A stretch of 64,000 nucleotides of DNA from a bacterium (GTDB lineage: Bacteria; Zhuqueibacterota; Zhuqueibacteria; Residuimicrobiales; Residuimicrobiaceae): NCBI GenBank assembly GCA_029565685.1, contig JAKQNR010000032.1, positions 1 to 64,000 on the forward strand. The letters are read 5' to 3'. A program made the translations under genes and the position numbers. Position 1 is the first letter of the stretch. Every line of letters begins with the position of its first letter. Of this stretch, positions 52,129 through 60,904 are shown piece by piece. Under the pieces are notes generated by a model, which worked only from the letters and a program-made list of their open reading frames with translations, was not told where the DNA came from and made no database searches.

Positions 52129-53415
52129 TCATTCAGCGGCGGCCATGACCGCACGGTTGGCCTGTTGCAGCCGCTGCCAAAGTGCTTCCAGGTGAGATTC
52201 TTTCGGACCGAGCGGATGGATGAGCATGGCGGTTTTGATCAGGTCATCCCGCTTTTCGGCATATCCGGTGATCACCAGCCGCTCCACATTTTTGACCGTA
52301 TGGATCAATCCGCTGGTCGCTGGATGGCAGGCGCCGAGCGGAACCGGCGCGGGCCCGTTCTGTCTGATTCGGGCGGGTATCTCCAGAATATAATCGTCGG
52401 GCAGGTGGGTGATGGCGCCGTTGTTGCGGGTGTTGATGATATGTATGGTATCGCGGTTCAACGCCAGGTCGCGCATCAGGCCGGTGGCCACTGTGGAATA
52501 CATGAAACCGCCGCGCTGGCTCAGCAGCTCCGGCTTTTCGTCCAAGTCCTCGCGGCTGTAGAGCTGCAGCAGCTGCTCCTCGATCCGTTGAATCACCTCG
52601 CCCCGGGTTCCCTGTGAATCGCGCTCCTGAATTTCCGCCGACAACATACGGTCGGTCATATAGTAATAACGCAGATAGGGATTGGGCAAAAGCTTGAGCT
52701 GGGCGATGAATTTTGGATCATAATCGCTCTGCGGAATGTTTTTCATATTCAGGTTGAACCGGTCCCACATCTCGGAGGTGCGGTCCTGACCCTGGATGTG
52801 CACTTTTTCCACCCAGGAGAGATGATTGAGTCCATAGTATTTCAGGAACACCTGCTCCGGTTCACAAGCGAACGCCTTGGCGGCTTCCATCACGAATTCG
52901 ATGGGAATGTTGCATAGACCGATGCAGCGCTCATAGCGCAGATGGTTGACCATGAATTCGGTCAGCGTGCCTGAGGGATTGGAGAAATTGATGATCCAGG
53001 CCCTGGGAGCGGTTTGTTCGATGAGATTCACATACTTTTCGATAATGGGAAAAGCGCGCAGGCTGCAGGCCAACCCGCCCATGCCGGTGGTCTCCTGTCC
53101 GATCAGGCCGAACTCCAAGGGTATTTTTTCATCCTGAATGCGGCCCTGCAACAGCCCGGCGCGAAACTGAAAAATGATAAAATCCGCATTCTGCAGCGCA
53201 GCCCGTGCGTCATAGGTCCTGTGCAGCAGAGCCTGTTGTCCTGTTTTCTTCAACATGCGCTCGCTCAGGTTGCCGACGATGCGAAATTTCCGTTCGCTGA
53301 TCGGGATATCGAGCAGCCAGATTTCATCGAGTAGGATGTCGGCTGAAATGCCGATCAATCCTTCGATGAGCTCCGGAGTGTACGTGCTGCCTGCGCCGAC
53401 GACGGCGATTTTCAT
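52129..53415 (-). CDS. GH4 family NAD+-dependent 6-phospho-glycosidase
   Basis: 428 residues from ATG 53415, which overlaps the stop of the kinase gene by 4 nt. GH4 enzymes cleave (phospho)glycosides by an oxidation-elimination mechanism with NAD+ and a divalent metal. Visible here: the NAD loop MKIAVVGAGSTYTPELIEGL, INFSNPSGTLTEF, the metal Cys in CNIP near 168, GLNHLSW with the metal His near 197, and RNNGAITHLPDDYILEIPA. These resemble the 6-phospho-beta-glucosidase branch (CelF/LicH/BglT). The coupling to a sugar kinase suggests that phosphorylated sugars are made by that kinase rather than by a PTS (inference). Confidence 0.9.
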   Translation of the reverse strand: MKIAVVGAGSTYTPELIEGLIGISADILLDEIWLLDIPISERKFRIVGNLSERMLKKTGQQALLHRTYDARAALQNADFIIFQFRAGLLQGRIQDEKIPLEFGLIGQETTGMGGLACSLRAFPIIEKYVNLIEQTAPRAWIINFSNPSGTLTEFMVNHLRYERCIGLCNIPIEFVMEAAKAFACEPEQVFLKYYGLNHLSWVEKVHIQGQDRTSEMWDRFNLNMKNIPQSDYDPKFIAQLKLLPNPYLRYYYMTDRMLSAEIQERDSQGTRGEVIQRIEEQLLQLYSREDLDEKPELLSQRGGFMYSTVATGLMRDLALNRDTIHIINTRNNGAITHLPDDYILEIPARIRQNGPAPVPLGACHPATSGLIHTVKNVERLVITGYAEKRDDLIKTAMLIHPLGPKESHLEALWQRLQQANRAVMAAAE

Positions 53416-54401
53416 AGACTTTTCTCCGCCTGGTGATAGGTGCGGATCACCCGGTCCGTCACCTGGGGTGTGAGGTCTGTTCCGCAACCGCGAAGGGCCA
53501 GCAGCACGGCGCCGACCACCGGTTCGTGATTTGGAATCACCAGTTCCATGGAGTAGCGCTGATGCAGCGCCAGCTCGAGCATGGTCATCAGCGGCTGATA
53601 CCTGGCTTTAAAAAAAGAGCCCTCCAGCACCAGGGTGAACTGTTTTTCTTCCTGAAACAAGGCATCGTAAAACCGGCAGACGATTTTCATTACCTCCCGG
53701 GCCAGCTCCCAGCAGATCTGCAGACTTTTTCCGTCGCCCTGTTGGGCTGCTTCAAAAAGCACAGAGATCACTTTTTCGACAAACGATGGACTCTTTTCCA
53801 GATTGATGAACTCGCTGGTGTCGCGCAGTCCAAAGGCAGCCGGCAACATACGGGTCAATATCGTCGGTTCGTCTCGGCCGTCCTCTGACCGTCTGGCGGC
53901 GGCCAGCGCATAGCCGCAAATGGCCGGCGCACCCAACCGATCGCCGAGCATCTCCTCCAACCCGCCGATGCGCATGCGGACGCCTGCGCGGTTGACGGCG
54001 AAATTGGTATTGCCGGTACCGCAGGTTACCACCATGCCGGGCTTGCCGGCCGTGCCGCTGTGCAGAGCGATCCAGCCGTCGTTGTCAAAATCAAAGGGGG
54101 TATTCGGCGTGGTCTCGCTAAAAGCCCGGCGCAGCAGTGAAAAATCCTCCGCTGTGTCTGCTCCAGCGGCTCCATAATAAATGTAACCAAGGTGTTCCAG
54201 CGTGATCGCCTGTTGCCGAATGATTTGCGTGATGGATTGGGTCAGGCGCGTCACCATCTCATCGCGGCCGATCTCCTGATAATTGGCGCCGCTGCTGCGC
54301 AGGATGCGATGGACGGCGCCGTCCATCCCGGCGAGCGCATAAGAGGTCTTGCTGTTGCCGATGTCGACGCCGAGCACGTATTTGCTTGGAGATTCGGACA
54401 T
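53412..54401 (-). CDS. BadF/BadG-type sugar kinase (N-acetylglucosamine-kinase-like)
   Basis: 329 residues of the ASKHA fold. Phosphate-1 motif YVLGVDIGNSKTSYAL, phosphate-2 motif VVTCGTGNTNFAV, GGLEEMLGDRLGAPAICGYALAA and the adenosine region NHEPVVGAVLLAL. There is no Cys pair, so it is not the 4Fe-4S dehydratase activator; this branch phosphorylates amino sugars or other hexoses. It is cytoplasmic. AAGGA lies just before the ATG. It is the first gene of a two-gene transcript with GH4. Confidence 0.85.
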   Translation of the reverse strand: MSESPSKYVLGVDIGNSKTSYALAGMDGAVHRILRSSGANYQEIGRDEMVTRLTQSITQIIRQQAITLEHLGYIYYGAAGADTAEDFSLLRRAFSETTPNTPFDFDNDGWIALHSGTAGKPGMVVTCGTGNTNFAVNRAGVRMRIGGLEEMLGDRLGAPAICGYALAAARRSEDGRDEPTILTRMLPAAFGLRDTSEFINLEKSPSFVEKVISVLFEAAQQGDGKSLQICWELAREVMKIVCRFYDALFQEEKQFTLVLEGSFFKARYQPLMTMLELALHQRYSMELVIPNHEPVVGAVLLALRGCGTDLTPQVTDRVIRTYHQAEKSL

Positions 54402-54554
54402 TCCTTTTCCTCGGTATGTAAAGTATAATCAAAAATGAAAAAATGGCGGGCCAGAGTGCAACAGCGATTGAACAGCTTGAAATTGCCGCCCTGTGGATTT
54501 CAGCAACAACGATTTTTTCAATGAGCGGTCGGTTTCTTCCCGATTTATCAAGAA

Positions 54555-56366
54555 TCATTCTCCTAGGGAGAATAAAATATCCATCCTGCCATTCATCGGC
54601 GTGATCTGATTTTCCCGGTATTGGTAGCGGATGTGCGAAAGATATATTTTTACGTGCAGAGCTCCTTTCACTGCGGAGGCGGACATTTTTTCCAAAGGGA
54701 TCCGATCCGGTTCGGTTCTGCTGTATTCCTCGTGCAGCCGCTGTACCAGCCCCTTTAGATCGATGCGCACGGTATCCGCGGAATCGTCCTTTCTCTTCAG
54801 CGTAAAGACCGCGGCTTTCAGCTCAGCCTCTATTGTGCATGATAATCTGTTTTCAACGAGCTCCAACGTTTTGCTCTCCTGACCGATGAACTGCCCGGTG
54901 AGCAAAAAATCGTATCCCTTCACGACAAGTCGATTCTGCTTGTCGCCGCCCAGCGACCGCACATCGCCCCATGTCTGGCTTGCACCGCGCAAATATTTTA
55001 TTCCTATTTTTTCCGTCACCTCTGCCGGCTTCAGCCGTTCCGAGCGGCCCTTGGTGTCTTTGCTTAGTTCTTCTGCAAACCAGGGCTGAATGGTTTCATA
55101 TCCATGCATTTCGTACAGATAAGAGAGGATGGAGCTGATCTGCACCGCATCCTCCGCTGGAACAGGGGTTGTTGTTTTTTGAATAGAATGATTGACCAAA
55201 AGGTTGTTTTTAAGCAATAGGTGCTGCAGCCTTGTTTTTTGACTGTTGGCTGAAACCGTAAAGACGTTCCAGGGGCCATAACAAACCAAAAGGGTCATGA
55301 CGCTCAACAGCCCAGGAGCGACCTTGATGTCTTTGCGTTTGCTCAGAATGAAATAGAGCGTCAGAAGGATGAGATAGACCGCCAGCGCCAGAGCGAGGTA
55401 ACGGCCCTCCGTAAGGCCATATTCGGAGATCCTTCGCCATACGGCCAGGGGCAGCATGATGATCAGCGGAATCAGCACAATGAAAAACCATCGCCAGAGG
55501 ATCCGACTCCAAGGGGTTTCTTTCTGTTCGCGGATGGGGTAGAGCAGCAGCAGCGCTACTAGGCCGACAGCGGAAAAGCCCAGGATCAGTTTGCTGACCC
55601 ATCCCTGCGGCCAGCTCCAGGCCAAAAGGATTTTTACCATATAGGCGTAGAGGATGACCAGATAAATCAGCACCACGCTGGAGAGAATGTACTGGGCGAA
55701 AATTTTTAGGCTTTTAGGATAGTCGCTTTCTTTTTCGCAGTCGGATAGATTTTCAGGGATGCCGGCGAGAAAAAAGGAGGTGGCGAACACACCCACCAGA
55801 AGGGCCCAAAGCTCGCCGTACCGTTTGCCGGGAATGTCAATGCCGAAAAGTTGGTCCAGGGCGGCCAGCGCCAGGGACAGGCCGGCCTGCAGCACGCCGG
55901 CATAGAACGCGGCTGTGACGAGGCGGTAGATCAGCTTTTTATTGAAATGCCAAAAGCCGTTTTGTTCATGGGAACGGGCAAAGGGCGCTACACTGACAAA
56001 CAGAGCCAGCCCGAACAGGAGAAGAAAGAAACGCACAAGATGTTCGGCAGGGGCGTTTTCGAGAAAAGAGGGGACCGAGCAGCCATAGAGGATGAGCAAA
56101 GTGATGCCCGCCGTCTGAATCGCCAATGAAGCGGTTTTCGACCATTTTCTCTTTTCAGCGATCAGCGCCAAACCTAGCAGCAGCGGAAATCCGAGACCCG
56201 CCGACATCAGGATGTTGATGAAAACACTTGACTGGCTGGGACCCTGATAATCGATCAAAACCAGGGCCGCTGCTGTTCCCACCAAAGCATCGATCACGAC
56301 CAATGGAAATCGGAAGCACAGGCGGAAAAATTCTCGCCCTATCTCCTGAATGGAAGGCAGTTTCAT
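54555..56366 (-). CDS. DUF4153 domain membrane protein
   Basis: 603 residues. About twelve hydrophobic helices occupy the first 390 residues (VVIDALVGTAAALVLIDY, LGFPLLLGLALIAEK, FFLLLFGLALFVSVAPFA and more). A soluble C-terminal part of about 200 residues follows (AVQISSILSYLYEMHGYETIQPWF). The pattern IPENLSDCEKESDYPKSLKIFAQYILSSVVLIYLVILYAYMVKIL is typical of DUF4153. Function unknown. It has its own promoter at 56429-56457. Confidence 0.88.
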   Translation of the reverse strand: MKLPSIQEIGREFFRLCFRFPLVVIDALVGTAAALVLIDYQGPSQSSVFINILMSAGLGFPLLLGLALIAEKRKWSKTASLAIQTAGITLLILYGCSVPSFLENAPAEHLVRFFLLLFGLALFVSVAPFARSHEQNGFWHFNKKLIYRLVTAAFYAGVLQAGLSLALAALDQLFGIDIPGKRYGELWALLVGVFATSFFLAGIPENLSDCEKESDYPKSLKIFAQYILSSVVLIYLVILYAYMVKILLAWSWPQGWVSKLILGFSAVGLVALLLLYPIREQKETPWSRILWRWFFIVLIPLIIMLPLAVWRRISEYGLTEGRYLALALAVYLILLTLYFILSKRKDIKVAPGLLSVMTLLVCYGPWNVFTVSANSQKTRLQHLLLKNNLLVNHSIQKTTTPVPAEDAVQISSILSYLYEMHGYETIQPWFAEELSKDTKGRSERLKPAEVTEKIGIKYLRGASQTWGDVRSLGGDKQNRLVVKGYDFLLTGQFIGQESKTLELVENRLSCTIEAELKAAVFTLKRKDDSADTVRIDLKGLVQRLHEEYSRTEPDRIPLEKMSASAVKGALHVKIYLSHIRYQYRENQITPMNGRMDILFSLGE

Positions 56367-56428
56367 AAAAGGCCTCTCAGTCGCCTGATTGATGAAAATG
56401 GCCGAAGGAGCGGTTGTCTTTGTGCAGC

Positions 56429-56457
56429 AATATAACCATTTCTCTGATGTAAAGCAA
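56429..56457 (-). promoter_or_regulatory. Sigma70-type promoter of the DUF4153 gene
   Basis: On the minus strand TTGCTT (56457-56452), a 17-nt spacer and TATATT (56434-56429), placing the start about 56 nt before ATG 56366. Confidence 0.55.
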
Positions 56458-56542
56458 ATAATTGTCTAACCGGCTGGTTCGTGGACCGCATGGCTTGCCG
56501 GCGAGGGACGATCGGTCTACTGCTATCACGTATTAAAGTAGA

Positions 56543-56579
56543 ATATAAAAAAGCCTGTTTCCCTCGGAGAAATAGGCTT
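56543..56579 (-). terminator. Rho-independent terminator of the OmpA-like gene
   Basis: On the minus strand AAGCCTATTTC, a short loop and GAAACAGGCTT (56579-56551, with one internal mismatch region) are followed directly by TTTTATAT. It lies about 20 nt after the OmpA stop. Confidence 0.8.
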
Positions 56580-56596
56580 GAGGTTTGTTTCCGCTG

Positions 56597-58210
56597 TTAT
56601 TTGATTCGGATGAATTCGATCCGCCTGTTTTTTGCCCGGCCTTGCGGTGTGCTGTTGTCGGCTATGGGATATCGTTCGCCGAATCCAATGGCAGTGATGC
56701 GGTCTGCGGAGACGCCTTTACCGATCAGGTAGCGGCGCACCGCTTCCGCACGCCGCTCGGAGAGCAGTTGGTTGTCCTCCGCTTTACCCACATTGTCTGT
56801 ATAGCCGCGGATTTCCACGATGGCCGACCGGTCGAGGAGCAGGCTGTTGGCGGTCTCGTCGAGCACCGGCAGTGATTCCTCGGTCAATGTTGCTTTTCCC
56901 GAGGCAAAATTTACCCCGGTCAGGATGACCGCTGTGCTGCTCAATTCGGTTTTGGAAATCTGCATCTCATCCGGACAGCCATCCTCATCCTGAAAGCCGT
57001 TTTTGTTTTCCGCCTGATCCGGGCACCGATCGCGATCGTCGGAAATTCCATCGCCATCCGTGTCGATCGCCTCCGGACACCCATCGCCGTCCAGATAACC
57101 GTTTACCGTCTCTGCCTGGTTGGGGCATTTATCGATCGTATCTGGAATGCCATCGCCGTCGTTGTCCGGGTCTGGACATCCATCTTTGTCCTCAAACCCA
57201 TCCAGGTCCTCTTTTTGGTTCGGACATTGATCGTCCCCATCGGGGATTCCGTCGCGGTCGTTATCCAGGTCCGGGCAGCCGTCCTGATCTTCGTAACCGT
57301 CCAGGTCCTCCGGCGCAGAGGGGCATAAATCCTTTTCATCCGGTATGCCGTCCTGATCGTTATCAAGATCCGGAGCTCCGTCGTGGTCTTCGAAATTATC
57401 TTTATCTTCCGGCTCCATGGGCAGGAGGTCGCAGGCATCGGGTATGTTATCTTGATCGTTGTCGAGATCCGGTGCGCCGTCCTGGTCTTGGAATCCGTCA
57501 AAATCTTCCGGTTTGAGCGGGTCGAGATCGTACTTGTCAAGAATGCCGTCATGGTCGCGGTCGCGTTGATAGCCCCAGTACCACGTCAAGCCTGCCATCA
57601 TCTGCAGAGCCTGCGAATTGATGTCGTCTTCGCCGGTGTTGTCCCGGCGCAGATGGATGAGACTGCTGAAGCGTGCCTGCAGATCCAACGAGATGGCAGG
57701 AGTGAAGAAAAGTTCAAGCCCCAGACCCTGGTAGAGCAGGCCGTTCTTGCGCCAGCCGCTGATCCGTTCGCCCCAGCGCCACTGGTGATCCTGCCAAAAA
57801 GTCTGTTTTTCACCAGACAGGTAACGAAGATCCCAAAAAAGAACCCCGGCGCCCAAGGTCAGGTAAGGTTTGATCGGGTTGGATTTGCTCGCAGCGACTC
57901 TGGCGCCCAGGGTAAAGGGAAAGAGAAAGGTCCGATATGGACTGTAGGCGTTTTTTTCAAAGTGCGATCCCGGCAGGCTGGGCTTGAAACTGCCGTATCC
58001 AGCCTGCAGATCGAGCAGTACCAGACTGCCCGGAGCATATTTCAAGCCGATGCCCGAGATGCTGCCGACGGCCGCACGGTCCGCTTCGTCGCCGAGAAAT
58101 TTGACTCCGCTGGTGTTGAGCATAACGCCTTTGCCGTTCTCCCAGACCTGCGCTTGCGAGGCGGAGAAGACGAAAGGCAGCAGGAGCATCAGCGAACGTA
58201 ATTTGCTCAT
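56597..58210 (-). CDS. OmpA-family outer-membrane protein with thrombospondin type-3 repeats
   Basis: 537 residues from ATG 58210 with signal peptide MSKLRSLMLLLPFVFSASQAQ. Residues about 22-210 form an eight-stranded beta-barrel-like domain. From 215 to 400 there are at least eight calcium-binding TSP3 repeats of the type D-DGIPD--D-CP, rich in Asp. The C-terminal OmpA domain (about 425-537) has FASGKATLTEESLPVLDETA, VEIRGYTDNVGKAEDN, LSERRAEAVRRYLIGKGVSADRI and NRRIEFIRIK, which binds peptidoglycan. It links the outer membrane to the cell wall. The repeats bind Ca2+ and act as a stiff spacer in known proteins. Confidence 0.95.
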   Translation of the reverse strand: MSKLRSLMLLLPFVFSASQAQVWENGKGVMLNTSGVKFLGDEADRAAVGSISGIGLKYAPGSLVLLDLQAGYGSFKPSLPGSHFEKNAYSPYRTFLFPFTLGARVAASKSNPIKPYLTLGAGVLFWDLRYLSGEKQTFWQDHQWRWGERISGWRKNGLLYQGLGLELFFTPAISLDLQARFSSLIHLRRDNTGEDDINSQALQMMAGLTWYWGYQRDRDHDGILDKYDLDPLKPEDFDGFQDQDGAPDLDNDQDNIPDACDLLPMEPEDKDNFEDHDGAPDLDNDQDGIPDEKDLCPSAPEDLDGYEDQDGCPDLDNDRDGIPDGDDQCPNQKEDLDGFEDKDGCPDPDNDGDGIPDTIDKCPNQAETVNGYLDGDGCPEAIDTDGDGISDDRDRCPDQAENKNGFQDEDGCPDEMQISKTELSSTAVILTGVNFASGKATLTEESLPVLDETANSLLLDRSAIVEIRGYTDNVGKAEDNQLLSERRAEAVRRYLIGKGVSADRITAIGFGERYPIADNSTPQGRAKNRRIEFIRIK

Positions 58211-58363
58211 AGTGCACCCCATGGTAGAGTGTGACATGTTGCCGGAATACCAGACGTGAATACCGTTTATATATACCTGAAAAGGGGAGATTGTGCGTAA
58301 AGCGCATGGCTGGTCTGCTCAACTTGCAGCCGAAGGGGGCCAGGTCGATGAGCGGTTTTTTGC

Positions 58364-58392
58364 TTGCATTTGGCAGTCGTGTTGGCTATACT
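58364..58392 (+). promoter_or_regulatory. Sigma70-type promoter of the DUF6259-like hydrolase gene
   Basis: TTGCAT (58364-58369), a 17-nt spacer and TATACT (58387-58392). The start would be near 58399, which supports the GTG at 58417 as start codon. Confidence 0.6.
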
Positions 58393-58416
58393 TTGCCGCA
58401 AGGAAAGGAGTGGTCC

Positions 58417-60711
58417 GTGAAAAGAAACGCAGTACATGAACTGGTCGGCATGATGTTGATCGTGTGCGCCGCCGCTTACGGCGCAGCGCCGTCCCGGCCA
58501 GGCGTCGCCGCCTCCGTGCTGACTATAGCAAACGATGGGCTGACGCTGGGTTTTGACAGCCAAACCGGCGCCTTGTGCACGCTGTTCGATCGCGAGAGCG
58601 GCTACGAATGGCTGGACGACCGGCTATCCACTGCATCGCCTTGGCTCATTGAATATACCTCCGCGTCCGGCCGGGCATCGCTGGATATCCGTTTCGCCCA
58701 GAGCTTTTCATTCACCCGGCCCGATCCCCGAACCCTGGTGATGGAGTGGCGGGATTTTACCGCTGCTGAGAATCGCACTCTGCGAGTGCGTGCTACGGTG
58801 AGTCTGGAGGAAAAACGGCCCCTGTCATCATGGCGAATCGCCCTGCTCGGCGCTGAGAACAAGCGGATCGAACAGGTGGTTTTTCCCCGCATCGCCAGGC
58901 TGAAAGAGAGCGGCGAAGAAAGATTGGCGGTTCCGCAATGGATGGGACAGCTGATGAAAAATCCCCGAATCGAGTTGGCGAAAAGTAAAAGCGAAGTGAA
59001 AAAGTTCGAGTGGACCTATCCCGGAATTTTCTCCCTGCAGTGCCTGGCCTTGTACCATCCACAGAGCTGCGGCCTTTACGCCGCCTGCAACGACACCTCG
59101 GCTTTTATTAAAAACTTTTCCATTCGCCTCGATACGCTGCATACGCTGGTGTATGGACTTCACCACTTTCCCGCTTATGATTCGACCTTGACAGATTATG
59201 CCCCAGCCTATGCGGCCCAGATCGGCGTGTTTCAGGGCGACTGGCTGACCGCCGCGGAGTGGTATCGGGATTGGGGCGGCGAACAGCATTGGTGCAGGGA
59301 GAGCCGATTTGCGACCGGAAGGACTCCGGATTGGCTGGATAATACAGCGTTGTGGATATGGAACCGCAGCCGGTCGAACAATGTGCTCATCCCTGCCGTT
59401 GATCTACAGCAAAGGCTGGGAAAACCGGTTAACGTGTTCTGGCATTGGTGGCACAACTGTTTGTACGACGATGGATTCCCGGAATATATTCCGCCGCGGG
59501 AGGGCGTCGCATCTTTCAAGGCCGCACTGGACCGGGCTCAGCGACAGGGGCTGCATGCCATGGTTTACATGAATCAGGTTCTATGGGGCATGGGCACTTT
59601 AAGCTGGCAGCTCGAAAACGCAGCGCTTTATTCTGCGAAAAATCAGCAGGGAGAAATCCTTTCCCACATTTTTAACATTTTTACCAACCAGCCGCTGGCC
59701 TATATGTGCATGGCAACGCCCTTTTGGCGTAACAAATATGCATCGCTCTGCGACAGCGTGTTTAACCGCTATCAGGTGGACGGCGTCTATATGGATATGG
59801 CTTGCTTGAGCCTGAAATGTTATGATCCAACGCACGGTCATCCGATCGGGGGTGGCAAGTACTGGGTGGAAAATTTCCACAAACTGGTCGCACAAATCCG
59901 CGCCAGAGCGCCTGAGGACCGGCCGGTGATGCTCGCCGGCGAAGGGTGTGGAGAAGCCTGGCTGCCCTATCTCGACGCCTTTTTGACTTTGGCGGTCAGC
60001 AAGGAACGCTATGCCGGTCCCGGTCTTTGGGAGACGATTCCCTTTTTTCAGGCTGTGTACCATCCGTATGCGATCACTTATGGCAACTATTCTTCTTTGT
60101 TAACGCCGCCCTACGATGAACTGTGGCCGAAGGAGTATGCGCCCAAAGAGCCGCTGCAAATGCTGGATAAAGATTTCAACAAACAATTTCTCATGGAACA
60201 AGCCCGATCGTTTGTCTGGGGTCTGCAGCCCACCATTGCCAATTATCAACCCTTTCTTGCTTTGGAAAGAAAGCAGGAGATCGGTTATCTTCTCAACCTG
60301 GCGAGGACAAGAAGTCGGGGATTGAAGTACCTGCTGCACGGCAGGTTCGTCCGAGCGCCGGAGGTTGCGTGTCCGGAGGAGGAGCTTGCATTGTCGAGGC
60401 TGTCCATCTATGCAGGCAAGAAAGGCGAAACCGTCACCCGCTTCTCCGGCAGGTACCCGGTCGTCTACGCCGCCGCCTGGCAGTCGAAGGATCAGGATCT
60501 CGGCATCGCGTTGACCAACATCGGCGATACGGCCTTTCGCTGGCACTGCACTTTTCCGGCTGACCGTTATGCGCTGCCGACCGAAGGCCGAGTGTACCTT
60601 ATAAATCCGCATGGCAGACGGCTGTTGGGCCGGTACTCTGAGGGACAGATCCAGCTCGATTATCTCCTGCAGCCAAGGGAGGCCTGTGTGCTGGAGATGA
60701 CCGGAAAATAG
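58417..60711 (+). CDS. Exported DUF6259-like glycoside-hydrolase-type protein
   Basis: 764 residues from GTG 58417, six bases after GGAAAGGAG; the frame is open further upstream but the promoter lies inside that extension. Signal peptide MKRNAVHELVGMMLIVCAAAYG. The N-terminal beta-sandwich (about 30-290) is followed by a TIM-barrel (about 300-620) with NVFWHWWHNCLYDDGFPEYIPP, GLHAMVYMNQVLWGMG, YQVDGVYMDMACLSLKCYDPTHGH and PVMLAGEGCGEAWLPYLDAF. Asp in VYMDMA and Glu in AGEGCGE are candidates for catalytic acids. A C-terminal beta domain closes the chain. It resembles DUF6259 and GH36/GH101-like enzymes. Substrate unknown; periplasmic location inferred. Confidence 0.75.
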   Translation: MKRNAVHELVGMMLIVCAAAYGAAPSRPGVAASVLTIANDGLTLGFDSQTGALCTLFDRESGYEWLDDRLSTASPWLIEYTSASGRASLDIRFAQSFSFTRPDPRTLVMEWRDFTAAENRTLRVRATVSLEEKRPLSSWRIALLGAENKRIEQVVFPRIARLKESGEERLAVPQWMGQLMKNPRIELAKSKSEVKKFEWTYPGIFSLQCLALYHPQSCGLYAACNDTSAFIKNFSIRLDTLHTLVYGLHHFPAYDSTLTDYAPAYAAQIGVFQGDWLTAAEWYRDWGGEQHWCRESRFATGRTPDWLDNTALWIWNRSRSNNVLIPAVDLQQRLGKPVNVFWHWWHNCLYDDGFPEYIPPREGVASFKAALDRAQRQGLHAMVYMNQVLWGMGTLSWQLENAALYSAKNQQGEILSHIFNIFTNQPLAYMCMATPFWRNKYASLCDSVFNRYQVDGVYMDMACLSLKCYDPTHGHPIGGGKYWVENFHKLVAQIRARAPEDRPVMLAGEGCGEAWLPYLDAFLTLAVSKERYAGPGLWETIPFFQAVYHPYAITYGNYSSLLTPPYDELWPKEYAPKEPLQMLDKDFNKQFLMEQARSFVWGLQPTIANYQPFLALERKQEIGYLLNLARTRSRGLKYLLHGRFVRAPEVACPEEELALSRLSIYAGKKGETVTRFSGRYPVVYAAAWQSKDQDLGIALTNIGDTAFRWHCTFPADRYALPTEGRVYLINPHGRRLLGRYSEGQIQLDYLLQPREACVLEMTGK

Positions 60712-60904
60712 GAGCGTTGGTTGAATTGCTTCAGGCTGCCAAGACCGCGGCCCTCGCAAGGACACCAGACGCCATGCATTCCTTTTGAGAAAGGGAGCAC
60801 ATTGATCATTGCGGCAGTTTTGTCTGGAGAATAAAAACGCCGCGCTGGGTGTTTTCTATTGTTAATAGGAAAGGGACGATATCTTTAGCGAAGGCGACGA
60901 TACG

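Noticed and set aside
57100..57560. Apparent tandem nucleotide repeats
   Set aside because: They are diverged codons for the Asp-rich TSP3 protein repeats, not a DNA satellite or CRISPR array.
58231..58416. 62-residue N-terminal extension of the DUF6259-like protein
   Set aside because: A promoter and a strong ribosome-binding site lie inside it, and the signal peptide begins at GTG 58417.
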